A DNA stretch of 64,000 bases from Limnobaculum allomyrinae (GTDB lineage: Bacteria; Pseudomonadota; Gammaproteobacteria; Enterobacterales; Enterobacteriaceae): NCBI RefSeq assembly GCF_016649425.1, contig NZ_JADRCR010000002.1:735131-799130 (forward strand), written 5' to 3'. How positions within the stretch are numbered: position 1 is the first letter of the stretch; the number at the start of each line of letters is the position of its first letter. Under the pieces are notes generated by a model. The model was not told the origin of the DNA. It did no database searches and saw only the letters and a program-made list of their open reading frames with translations. Below, one piece after another: positions 1 to 13,100 of this stretch. The position numbers and the translations under genes were made by a program.

Positions 1-2
1 TC

Positions 3-260
3 CATAAAGCGGCGGCACAAGGATGGCTGAGTATGGGCTATTCTGGTGAAGCTATCTATCATGCGCTGAGCGCTAATAATCTTGAATTATTGCGTGATAT
101 TTTACTGCAACATGCCTGGTCACTGTTTAATCATGGTGAGCTGGAACTGTTGGAAGAGTGCATCAATGCACTGCCTTATGATTATCTGATTGAAAAACCT
201 AAACTCATCTTGTTACAGGCCTGGTTAGCTCAGGGTCAGCATCGCCATGCAGAAGTTAAT
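3..260 (+). pseudogene. malT: MalT internal fragment (maltose regulon activator), fused to autotransporter
   Basis: The first roughly 86 codons read as the middle of MalT, the ATP/maltotriose-dependent LuxR-type activator of the maltose regulon. Recognisable stretches are [32 protein letters not shown] and AEVN, which match the helical-repeat region after the MalT ATPase module. The frame is open to the window edge, so an ATG at 33 is not the real start; the gene would begin upstream. MalT similarity stops at about nt 258-270. The same frame then continues into beta-helix repeats with no stop between. The DNA-binding C-terminus of MalT is therefore missing here. This is either a genuine deletion/recombination joint, which would destroy malT, or an assembly mis-join. 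MalT identity is confident; the biological reality of the fusion is not. Confidence 0.8.
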
Positions 261-3200
261 CTGATACTGAATAATGCGGGCACCATCAGCTCTGTTAATA
301 GTGAGACGCTAAATTTAACAGGAACAGGCACTTATATAATTAATAATAGTGCTGGTGCGACTATCTCTTCCGTTAGCGGTATCCCGTTGGATATTGCCGG
401 CAGCAACACCACTATCGATAACTACGGCAATATATCCACCGGTAATAACTACGCTATCTGGAACAATTCAGGCACCATAAATATTACCAATGAAGCGGGC
501 GGTACCATCAGTTCACTCGCCCGAACCATGCAGTTGTACGGCACTGCCAATATTATCAACCGGGGGTTAATTTCAACGGCTGCCGGTGGTTCTGACTGGG
601 CCATCAACGCTAACGCGGCGATTACCGTGCGTAATGGCGGTACTATTCAAAATACATCAGGTCAGGGGGCGATGTTTTGGTCAAGCACCGCAGATACCCT
701 GATCCTGGAACCCGGCTCAATTATTATCGGTTTTGTTGATGCCGCCGGTGGCAACGATTTGCTGGCACTGGGGGGCAACACCGGTTCTGACAGCTTTAAC
801 CTTTCTTTGATTGGTAACTCAACCCAATACCGTCACTTTGTTCTGTTTGATAAACAGGAAAACAGCAAATGGACTTTAACCAATACCGGCACACAAAACT
901 GGACGCTAAGCGGTGGTCAACTGGCTATTGGCAGCGGGGCACAGCTTAACGGTAATATCAAAAACACCACCAATAATGATGTGTCGCTACAACTTACAGG
1001 GACTCTGAATGCCAGTGGTAATGGCACTACGGCGATTCAGTTTGACGGAACCGGGCAAAATTCGCTGATTGTCGATGCCAGTGGGATTCTCTCTGGTACG
1101 AATACCAGCCTGGTGAAAAATAATGGCGGTACTTTAACGGTTACCGGTCAGGGGAATTATACCGGCCCGGTTAATGTATCGGGCAGCAGCGGCATACTCC
1201 AGATTGGAGACAATGGGAGCGCCACCGGTGGCAATATCACCAGTAACATTGCGGATAGCGGCACCGTGGTGTTTAACCGTAGTGATAATTCTGCTTATAC
1301 CGGCGTTGTCAGTGGTACCGGTGCATTAGCGCAGTCAGGCTCAGGAACAACTACCCTGACAAAAGTCCAGACCATTACAGGCGGTACTACTGTTAACAAT
1401 GGTGTCCTGCAGGCGGGTATTGCCAATATGATTGCCGCCAGCAGTGGCTTGCAGGTTAATGGCGGTACTTTTGACTTGAATGGGTTAAACCAGACGCTGA
1501 AAAATCTTAACGGCAGTGCTGGTGGCGCAATAACCATGGGTGCGAATAACAGCACCACCCTGACAGTCAATAATACGGCTAATGATATTTACTCGGGAAC
1601 TATCACCGGTACCGGCTCTCTGCTAAAACAAAATACTGGCAGCTTAACTTTGGCTGGCAATGTCAATCTCACCGGTGATGTAAGCTCAAATATTCAAGTG
1701 ACCGGTGGATCATTATTGATTAATGGTGGAAATACAGTTGAAGATTCCAGCACGCAAATCAGTAATGGCAGCGCCCTGACAGTGAGTGGTGCTGGCTCAA
1801 CGCTAAAATCACGAGTGGCAACCAGCGTAGGTACTTCAGGCGCAGGAACACTGAATGTCAGCAACGCGGGTACAGTATTAACCAATACGCTATCAGGTAC
1901 TGGTTCCGGTCAGGTCAATCTTGACGGCGGGACACTAAAAGCTCTCGCCGGTAATAACACCTTTATCAGCGGTTTTAGTGCGACAGGATTAGCCTTGTTG
2001 AGCGGTGGAGGTACGGTTGACTCTAATGGATTTGATATTGCTACTGATAATGCGTTTAGTGGCGTCGGGTTACTGACCAAAACGGGGGCGGGTACTTTTA
2101 CTCTGACAGGAACAAGTACACATACCGGTGGTACTAAAGTGTCCGGGGGTGTATTACGTTTAACCAATGCAGGTTCGATCGGCAGTTCTGCCGTCACGAT
2201 TGATTCTGCAGGAACATTGTTTGTTGACTCTCCTTCATTGGGTAATTACCAGTTCAATAACGGTTTAGCCGGTAATGGCACACTGTTAGTTTCATTACTG
2301 GATAAAACCAATACTTTCCAGTTTGGTAGTGGAACAGGAAATCTGTTTGCCGGTACCGTTCAACTGGGTAACAGCACATTTACGCTGTCAGGTAATAATA
2401 CGGTTGCGTTGACTGATGCCACATTACAGCTTGATACCGGCAGTACCGTTATTGTTGGCAGCGGAACCCAAACTGTTGGTGGCGTGGTGTTTAATGGCGG
2501 CACCTTGCGTTTTGAAAACCTGCCGACCGGCGTGATTAGTACCGATATCTTGACATTAGGAAGCGGGACAATAGCCGTCAGCCCTGACAATATTGTTAAT
2601 AGCACCGTCAATATTTTACAACAGGACGAAGGGGCTAACTTTCGCCTGATTACCGCCGGTAGTGTAACCGGAGACACATCAGGTTTGACGCTGACGGACT
2701 TATCTAATAACGCTATTGTGGACACAGCCAATATACAGCAAGGGGGAGATACGGTAGCGATTGGTAGCTATGCTATTTCTCTTGGGAGTGATGCTACCGG
2801 GCTATATAGCCATTATGCGTTGACAGGATTGCAACTGTTAAGCGGTTTTACTACGACTTTATCTAACGATGCTACCACACCAAGTGGCGCGGATGAGCTG
2901 CATGCTCTGATTACCGGAGATGGCGATCTTGCTATTAATGCCGGTACCAGTATCACGTTAAATAACAGCAGCAATAGTTACACCGGCAATACCTACATTG
3001 ACGGCGGTACACTGATTCTGGGGGCCGATAATGTATTAGGGGCAGGAAAGAGCCTATGGTATCGAGCCAATAACAGCGTGGTTGATTTGAATGGTAAGAC
3101 ACATATTGTCTCTCTGTTGACCAATAATAACGGTATCACCGGTGCAACGCTGAATATCAACGGCGGTAATCTGACCCTCAGAGGTAATACGGAATCAGTG

Positions 3201-4199
3201 TTTGCAGTTGGCCTGATAGGCAGTAGTGGTTCAGTCACCATCGATAATGGCAATAGCACAGGGCTTACCCTGACGGGCAATAATACTTACACCGGTGATA
3301 TGACCATCAACAGTGGTTCCTCTTTGACCATTGACGGAACCGGAAGCTATGCCGGTGATATCACCGACAATGGCAGCCTGATTTTTACCAATAGTGCCGA
3401 TTTAACCTATGCCGGAATCGTCAGCGGTAGTGGAACACTGGAGAAAAATTCTGCTGCAACCACACTGATTCTGACCGGTGATAACACCTTTACCGGCTCC
3501 ACATTAATTAGTGGCGGCACGTTACAAATTGGTTCCGGTGGTAGCAGCGGCAGTATTACGGGCAATATTGTCAATAACGATGCGCTGAGTTTTAACCGTT
3601 CGGATGATATCACTTATGCCGGCGTGCTATCCGGTACTGGCTCGTTAACTAAGCTGGGTGGTGGTTCACTGACATTAAGTGCGGCGGATTCTTCTCAGGG
3701 GAATGTGGCCGTTAATGCTGGCTCATTAATTTTTTCACAGTCGGGTGATTTTAATGCTGCCAGCCTGACAACGGCATCCGGTGCGACAACCACGTTGAAT
3801 GACAATTCAACCCTGAATATTAGTGGCGTCTTCACCCAAAGTTCAGGTTCTACATTAAACGTCACTCTGGGAGTAAATGAACCCGTCATTACTGCCAATA
3901 CAGCAGTACTTGACGGCACGCTGAATGTCGAAGGTATTGATTCAGCAATTACACCAACCAGCGCCAGTGCACTGGCCAACAGTACCACTACGATGATTCA
4001 TACTACCGGTGGAATTACCGGTAATTTCAGCACGATTAATGTCGGTAGTGCTACCAGTGAATATGACTATCTGACGATTAGTGGTTTTAAGAGTAGTGAT
4101 GGGCTTGATTACGATATTGGTTATGGTCTGACCTGGCTGGCAGGGCCGGCATTGGGGAATGGTACCTTTACCCTGACTAATAGTGATGACATCTTTAAT

Positions 4200-7100
4200 G
4201 TAGATGTGGTTCTGGCAGATCAGAGCGGCCCATTTACCAGCGGTTGGGATGGTAACAGCCTGACCAAAGAGGGGGATGGCACACTTTTACTCTCTGCGGT
4301 AAATACCTACACCGGAGCAACTTTGCTCCGTGGTGGAACATTGCAAACCGGAATTGAGAATGCCTTTGCCACCAGTTCCAGAGTAAGTATTGCCAATGGT
4401 GCAACATTGGATCTGAATGATTTTGATCAACAGGCTAATAATCTCTTTGGTGCCGGGCAGATCGATTTAGGTAGCGCAACACTAACAGCCAATATCACTA
4501 TAGGGTCAATATTTGAAGGGAATATTATTGGTACCGGCAGCCTGATTAAAACGGGATCAAATAATTTTTCATTGAGTGGAGTCAATAGTTACACCGGTGG
4601 AACGGTCATTGAAAATGGCATCCTTGCGCTGTCCAATATGAATGCCGCGGGTAGTGGCGAAATAGATAACCATAGCTCATTAAGATTGGAGAGCGACAAT
4701 AACGAAACATTATTCAATAAGCTAAGTGGTGTTGGTTTTTTGATTAAGGAAGGGGATGGTGTCGTTACTCTGGCTGGCTCAGGTTCCGGTCAGGGAGGAA
4801 TCGATCTTAATACCGGGGGATTGGTTTTTGCTCAGGGCGATACCTTTAATGCCCAATATCTGAGTCTGAATTACAATACTTCCATTGGTATTGCTGCCAA
4901 CACCTCAGTGAATCTGTCTGACAGATTAGCCTTAAATGATACAACCATAATGAGTGTTGCACTAGGCAACGCTAACCCTATTGTTACAGCCAATACCGCA
5001 ACCCTGGGTGGTGTATTAAATATTACCGGTATTGATGATGGCATCACAGTAGCGAATGCCAGCGATTTGGCGGCAACCCAAAAAACCATTATTCATACTC
5101 TGAGTAGCCTGACGGGTGATTTTGCCAGCGTTGATTTCGGCGGTGCGACCAGTTCGGTAGATTATCTGACCCTCAGCTCAGGGGTTAACGGTCTGGATTA
5201 CAACGTTGGTTTTGGCCTGACCTGGCTGGCTGGCCCAACACAGGGCAATGGTCTGTTCACTCTCAGCGATACTGCAGATAGCTTTAATGTGGATGTGGTT
5301 CTGGCGGATCAAACCGGGCCGTTTACCAGCACCTGGGACGGTAAAACCCTGACCAAAGAAGGTCTTGGTTTGCTGCAACTCTCCTCTGTGAATACTTATA
5401 CCGGCAGCACGCTGATTAATGCCGGTACGCTGCAAACGGGTATCGCCAATGCTTTTGCTACCAGTGGTGATGTAGCGGTAGCCGCTGGAGCCACGCTAAA
5501 TCTCAATGGTTTTGCCCAACAGGCCAATAATTTGAGCGGTGGTGGTCATATCACTTTAGGGGCCGGAGCGCTGACAGCCAACAACACCGCAGACAGTCAA
5601 TTTAGTGGAGATATTAACGGAACCGGCAGTTTGATTAAGTCAGGGACTGGTGTTCTAACGCTAAGTGGCCTTAATGGTTACAGTGGCGGCACTACCATTA
5701 GTACCGGTAAATTGATAGCAACTCAGAGTGGGGCATTCGGTAGCGGAGATATTACCGATAATAGTGCCCTTGAACTTAATTTTGCTGCCGATGGAACGCT
5801 GGCCAATAAGATAACTGGCAGTGGCGATTTAGTGAAAAGTGGTGCAGGTAATGCACAATTAACCAGTACAGGTATTGTTTTAAATCGGGTGGATGTTAAT
5901 GAAGGTACCTTGACATTTGATACCGGTGATTATGTACAACTGGCTGGATTAACCACCGCCAGTGGCGCGACAACAACGATTGAGAGTAATACGTCATTAA
6001 GTGTTTCAACGTTACAACTGATCCAAAATAGTGGCGCCACACTGAATGTGGCAAAAGGTACTTCTCTGTTACCGGTCATTGCTGCCGGTTCAGCCGTGTT
6101 GGATGGGACTCTGAACCTTACCGGCTACAATTTTAGCACCGTCGGAAGTGCCAGCGCTTTGGATGATACGGTATATACCATTATTCATACCACTGCTGGT
6201 ATCACGGGTGATTTCAGTAGTCTTAACTTGAACGGTAGCGCCAGTCCGGTTGATTATCTGACTTTGGATGGACGGATTATCAATGGTCTGGATTATAACG
6301 TAGGCTTCGGTTTAACCTGACTGGAAGGGGCTGCCCGGGGTAATGGCATATTCACCCTTACTGATACGGCAGATAGCTTTAATGTGGATGTGGTTCTGGC
6401 GGATCAAACCGGGCCGTTTACCAGCACCTGGGACGGTAAAACCCTGACCAAAGAAGGTCTTGGTTTGCTGCAACTCTCCTCTGTGAATACTTATACCGGC
6501 AGCACGCTGATTAATGCCGGTACTCTGCAAACAGGTATCGCGAATGCCTTTGCCACCAGCGGCGATGTCAATATCGCCAGCAATGCTACGTTGGATCTGA
6601 ATAGCTTTGCTCAACAGGCTAATAATCTGGCGGGTAGTGGTCATATTACATTGGGTTCAGGGGTATTAACGGCAAACAGCAACGCGGATACCATTTTCAA
6701 CGGTGATATCAGCGGCACCGGCAGTTTGATTAAAGCCGGAGCCAGCCAGTTAACATTAAGTGGACTCAATCTCTATAGCGGTGGTACCACCATCAGCGCC
6801 GGTACGTTGAAAGCGACACAAAGTGGTGCGTTGGGCTCCGGTAGCATTACCAATAGCGGTACGCTGGAGTTAAATTTTGCCGCTGATAATTCTCTTAGCA
6901 ATATTCTCAGCGGCAACGGTAGTCTGGTCAAAACTGGCGTGGGGAATGCCACGCTGTCTGGAGTTGGCTCCTCTCAGGGGGCGATAAACGTTAATCAAGG
7001 GGCGTTAACACTGGCGCAAAGCGGCGCTTTTAATGCCAGTAGTTTAACAACCGATACTGATGCCACTATCTCTCTGGGCATTGATTCTGCTCTCAATATT

Positions 7101-10100
7101 TCCGGAGCACTGACCCAAAATAGCGGTGCGACACTGGATGTCACATTAGGCACCATTAATCCGTTGATTACTGCAGGAAGCGCGGCATTAGACGGAGTAT
7201 TAAACGTTACCGGATTGGATACCAGCGATATTCCAACTCAGGCCAGCGAACTGGCAACGGCAAGATGGAATATTATTCATACTACCAGCGGTATTATTGG
7301 TGATTTTAGCAGTGTGAATTTAAGTGGGGCCAGCAGCTCGGTAGATTATCTGACTCTGGCGGGACGCATTGTTAACGGTGTTGATTATAGCGTAGGTTTT
7401 GGGCTGACCTGGCTGGAGGGCTCGGCACAAGGGAATGGTATCTTTACTCTGGCTGAAAGTGATGACAATTTTAATGTTGATGTGGTTCTCGCCGATCGGA
7501 CGGGGCCTTTCACCAGCGGTTGGGATGGTAAGACATTAACCAAAGAAGGGTTGGGAACGCTACAACTCTCCTCAGTGAACACCTACACCGGAAGTACTTT
7601 AATTAATCAGGGAACTTTACTGGCCGGAGTAGCCAATGCTTTTGCTTCCAGTAGTGATGTGAGTATTGCCAGTGATGCTACGTTAAATCTGAATAACCTG
7701 GCACAGCAGGCTAATAATTTAAGTGGAACCGGTCACATCATTTTAGGAACGGCAGCATTAACTACCAATAACAATACGGATACCACATTTGGCGGCACGA
7801 TTGATGGTAACGGTAGCCTGAATAAATTGGGAGCCGGTACGCTAACATTAAGTGGCACAAATAGTTACAGCAATGGTACCACCATTAGTGCCGGTCGATT
7901 GAAAGCGACTCAGGGCGATGCGCTGGGTACAGGCGATATCACCAATAATGCAACGCTTGAACTGAATTTTGCCAGCGATAGCGTCCTGGATAATGTACTG
8001 AGCGGTACCGGCGATCTGGTGAAATCCGGTGACGGTAAAGCAACGTTGACGGGAGTGGGTTCCTCACAGAATAACGTTGAGATTAATGACGGAACCTTAA
8101 CGCTGGCACTAGGCGATGTATTCTCTGCCGGCGACCTGAATACGGCAGATGGTGCAATAATCGATATTGCTGAGGATACAACGGTTGAACTAAGCGGCGC
8201 TCTGACCCAAAGCAACAGTGCGGCGCTGAATGTTGCATTGGGAAGTAGCACCAGCTCAATAATCACTGCCGATAGTGCAATATTGAGCGGTACGCTAAAT
8301 ATCACCGGTTTTGCTGCGGATGCGCCGGCCAGCGCCAGTGAATTGGCCAATTCACAATACACTATCGTGCATACTTTAAATGGCATCACCGGAGATTTCT
8401 CCAGTGTTAATCTGGGTGGTGCAACCAGTGCCGTAGACTATCTGACGTTAGCCGGCAAAGTGGTTAACGGCACAGACTACGATGTTGGCTTGGGTTTAAC
8501 CTGGCTGGCGGGAAATACGCCGGGCAATGGCACTTTTACGCTAACCAATCTAACTGACAATTTTAATGTTGATGTCGTATTGGCGGATCAGACCGGTACT
8601 TTTGTCAGTGGCTGGGATGGAAAAAGCCTGACTAAAGAGGGGCTGGGGCTTCTGCAACTCTCTTCGGTAAATACCTATACTGGCAGCACGCTGATTAATG
8701 CAGGAACGTTACGGGCAGGCATTGCTAATGCCTTTACTTCCAGCAGTAATGTGAATATTGCCAGTGATGCCACCTTAGATTTAAACAATCTGGCACAGCA
8801 GACTAACGACCTGAGTGGAACGGGGCATATTACGCTGGGAAGTGGTGTTCTGACTGCCAATAATCTGAACAATACCAGCTTCGGCGGCGATATTAGTGGA
8901 AGCGGCAGTCTGATTAAAACCGGAACAGGGATACTCACCCTGAGCGGCTTGAGTAATTATAGCGGTGGCACAGTCATTAATGCCGGAACATTAAAAGCGA
9001 CTCAAGGCGGCGTTGCCGGGAGTGGTAGCATCGCTAACAATAGCATTTTTGAGTTGAATTTTGTTGGCAACAGTACGCTGGAAAATGTTCTGACAGGCAA
9101 TGGTAATCTGATAAAAACCGGTGCAGGGAATGCCACATTAACCGGAACCGGTTCAGTTCAGGGAGCTATCAATGTAAATAGCGGAACCCTGACACTGGCT
9201 CAGGGTGACACCTTTACCGCGAGTAGCCTGAATACGGCAACCGGAGCTACCACGGCGATCGCCAGTGATACCCAACTTAATATCGGTGGTGCCTTAGTCC
9301 AAAGCGATGGTGCAATTTTGAATGTCGCTTTGGGCAGTACACAACCTATCATTACGGCAAATACAGCAACACTGGATGGAGCACTGAATATCAGTGGTTT
9401 TACTACCGGTGCACCTGACAGTGCCAGTGAGTTAACCAGTACAGCGTTCACCATCGTTCACACTACCGGTGGAATTACCGGCGACTTCAGTAGCCTCAGT
9501 TTGGGCGGCGCAACCAGTAGCGTGGATTATCTGACGTTGACGGGTAAGGTGGTTAACGGTCTTGATTATAATGTGGGTTTTGGCCTGACCTGGGAAGCGG
9601 GTAGTGCATTAGGGAATGGTACCTTTACCCTGACCAATACATCAGACAACTTTAATGCGGATGTAGTACTGGCAGATCAAAGCGGTATCTTCGCCAGCGG
9701 CTGGGATGGTAAGAGCCTGACCAAAGAAGGATTGGGTACCCTGCAACTCTCTTCAGCCAATACTTATACCGGTAGCACCCGAATTAATAACGGTACTTTG
9801 CAAACGGGGATCGCCGACGCTTTTACCTTCAGTAGTGAGATAGTGGTAGGTAGTAATGCCACGTTGGATTTGAACGATTTTAATCAGCAGGCTAATAACC
9901 TGAGCGGTAGCGGCAGCATTCTGCTGGGCAGTGCCGAATTGACGGCCAACAATAGTTTAGATACTACACTCAGCGGTGTTATTGATGGTTCCGGTAGCCT
10001 GATGAAAGAGGGTACCGGTACGCTGACATTAAGCGGTATCAATACTTATCAGGGTGGCACGACCATCAGCAGAGGAACGCTGGTGATTAATCAGGGTGGT

Positions 10101-13100
10101 GCGTTAGGTTCGGGTAGCGTCAATAATGGCGATATTCTGGAGTTGGATTTCAGTGGTAGCAGCACATTAAGTAACTTACTCAGCGGTAGTGGTTATCTGG
10201 TGAAAACCGGTTCCGGTATTGCCATATTAGACAGCCTTGGTTCAACTCAGGGCAATGTTGCTGTTAATCAAGGCACTTTGGTTTTTGCTCAAAACGGTAT
10301 ATTCAATGCCGATCTGTTGACAACCGCTGATGGGGCAACAACCTCTCTGGCGGGAGAGTCGATTCTGAATCTGAGCGGTGCGCTAATCCAAAACACCAGT
10401 TCAGTGCTAAATGTTGCTGTAGGGAGTGGTCAAACAGCTATTAATGCAGATACCGCTTCATTAGGGGGATCGCTTTATGTCACGGGATTCAACGCCAGTG
10501 AGCCAACCAGCGCCAGTGCATTAGCTGACTCTGAATTCACCGTTATTCATACCGTCAATGGTATCACTAATGATTTCTCAACAGTGAATTTGGGTGATGC
10601 TGCCAGTAGTGTGGACTACCTGACATTGGCTGGTCGAATAGTCAATAATTCTGACTACAACGTTGGTTTTGGTCTGACCTGGCAGGCGGGGGATGCGCTG
10701 GGCAACGGTACTTTCACTTTAGCCAATGCCGGTGACCTGTTTAATGTGGATGTGGTTCTGGCGGATCAAACCGGCACCTTTACCAGCGGCTGGGACGGTA
10801 AAACCCTGACCAAACAGGGGTTGGGAACCTTGCAACTTTCTTCGGTGAATACCTACACCGGCAGCACCCTGATTAATGGCGGTACGCTGCAAACGGGTAT
10901 TGCCAATGCCTTTGCCACCAGCAGCGATATCACCGTGGCGAGTGGTGCCACGCTGGATCTGAATGGCTTTGACCAGCAGGCGAATAACCTGAGTGGTAGC
11001 GGCAGCATTCTGTTAGGGAGTGCCGGTTTAACCGCGAATAACAATACCAATACCGGCTTTAGCGGTGCGATTAGCGGCGCGGGTAGCCTGAGCAAAACCG
11101 GCACCGGTACGCTGACCTTAAGTGGAGTGAACAGCTATCAGGGTGGCAGCACCCTCAGCGCAGGTACGCTGGTGGCGACTCAGGGCAGTGCTCTGGGAAG
11201 CGGTGCCGTTGATAATGGAGCAACGCTGGAGCTGAATTTCGCCGGTGACAGTACATTAGCTAATGTGCTGAGCGGCAGCGGAGCGCTGACCAAAACCGGA
11301 GCCGGTGTTGCCACACTGAGTGGTTCTGGCTCGACGCAGGGAGTGATTAACGTCAATCAGGGCACGCTGAACTTTGCCCAGAGCGGTGTGTTTAATGGCA
11401 GTAGCCTGACTACGGCAGATGCAGCCATCACGTCGGTGGCTGCTGATTCATCACTTAACCTGACCGGTGGTTTAACACAAAACTCAACGGCTGTATTGAA
11501 TGTGGCGGTGGGTAGCGTTCAGCCAGTGATCACGGCAGATACCGCCACGTTAGACGGTACACTGAATATTACCGGCTTTACCACCGGCGCACCAACCAGC
11601 GCCAGTGCCTTAACCAATACTGAATTTAAGGTAATACATACCACCGGTGGTATCACGGGTGATTTTTCAACCGTCAACCTGAGCGGCGCCACCAGCAATG
11701 TGGATTACCTGATTCTGGCTGGGAAAGTCGTGAATGGTCTGGATTACAACGTAGGTTTTGGTCTGACCTGGCAGGCGGGGGATGCGCTGGGCAACGGTAC
11801 TTTCACTTTAGCCAATGCCGGTGACCTGTTTAATGTGGATGTGGTACTGGCGGATCAAACCGGCACCTTTACCAGCGGCTGGGACGGTAAAACCCTGACC
11901 AAACAGGGGTTGGGAACCTTACAACTCTCTTCGGTGAATACCTACACCGGCAGTACCCTGATTAATGGCGGTACGCTGCAAACGGGTATTGCCAATGCCT
12001 TTGCCACCAGCAGCGATATCACCGTGGCGAGTGGTGCCACGCTGGATCTGAATGGCTTTGACCAGCAGGCGAATAACCTGAGTGGTAGCGGCAGCATTCT
12101 GTTAGGGAGTGCCGGGTTAACCGCGAATAACAGTACCAATACCACCTTTAGCGGTGCGATTAGCGGCGCGGGTAGCCTGAGCAAAACCGGCACCGGTACG
12201 CTGACCTTAAGTGGAGTGAACAGCTATCAGGGTGGCAGCACCCTCAGCGCAGGTACGCTGGTGGCGACTCAGGGCAGTGCTCTGGGAAGCGGTGCCGTTG
12301 ATAATGGTGCAACGCTGGAGCTGAACTTCGCCGGTGACAGTACATTAGCTAATGTGCTGAGCGGCAGCGGAGCGCTGACCAAAACCGGAGCCGGTGTTGC
12401 CACACTGAGTGGTTCTGGCTCGACGCAGGGAGTGATTAACGTCAATCAGGGCACGCTGAACTTTGCCCAGAGCGGTGTGTTTAATGGCAGTAGCCTGACT
12501 ACGGCAGATGCAGCCATCACGTCGGTGGCTGCTGATTCATCACTTAACCTGACCGGTGGTTTAACACAAAACTCAACGGCTGCGTTGAATGTGGCGGTGG
12601 GCAGTGTTCAGCCAGTGATCACGGCAGATACCGCCACGTTAGACGGCACACTGAATATTACCGGCTTTACCACCGGCGCACCAACCAGCGCCAGCGCCTT
12701 AACCAATACTGAATTTAATGTCATACATACCACTGGTGGTATCACGGGTGATTTTGCGACCGTCAACCTGAGCGGCGCCGCCAGCAATGTGGATTACCTG
12801 ATTCTGGCTGGTCGGGTGGTGAATAATATTGACTACAACGTAGGTTTTGGTCTGACCTGGCAGGCGGGGGATGCGCTGGGCAACGGTACTTTCACTTTAG
12901 CCAATGCCGGTGACCTGTTTAATGTGGATGTGGTTCTGGCGGATCAAACCGGCACCTTTACCAGCGGCTGGAACGGTAAAACCCTGACCAAACAGGGGGT
13001 GGGAACCTTACAACTTTCTTCGGTGAATACCTACACCGGCAGCACCCTGATTAATGGCGGTACGCTGCAAACGGGCATTGCCAATGCCTTTGCCACCAGC

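Noticed and set aside
6384..6386. GTG at 6384 as the start of a second large autotransporter gene
   Set aside because: It lies inside the conserved NVDVVLADQ motif, has no ribosome site or signal peptide, and is in the same frame as the upstream part; it is just the first start-like codon after the TGA.
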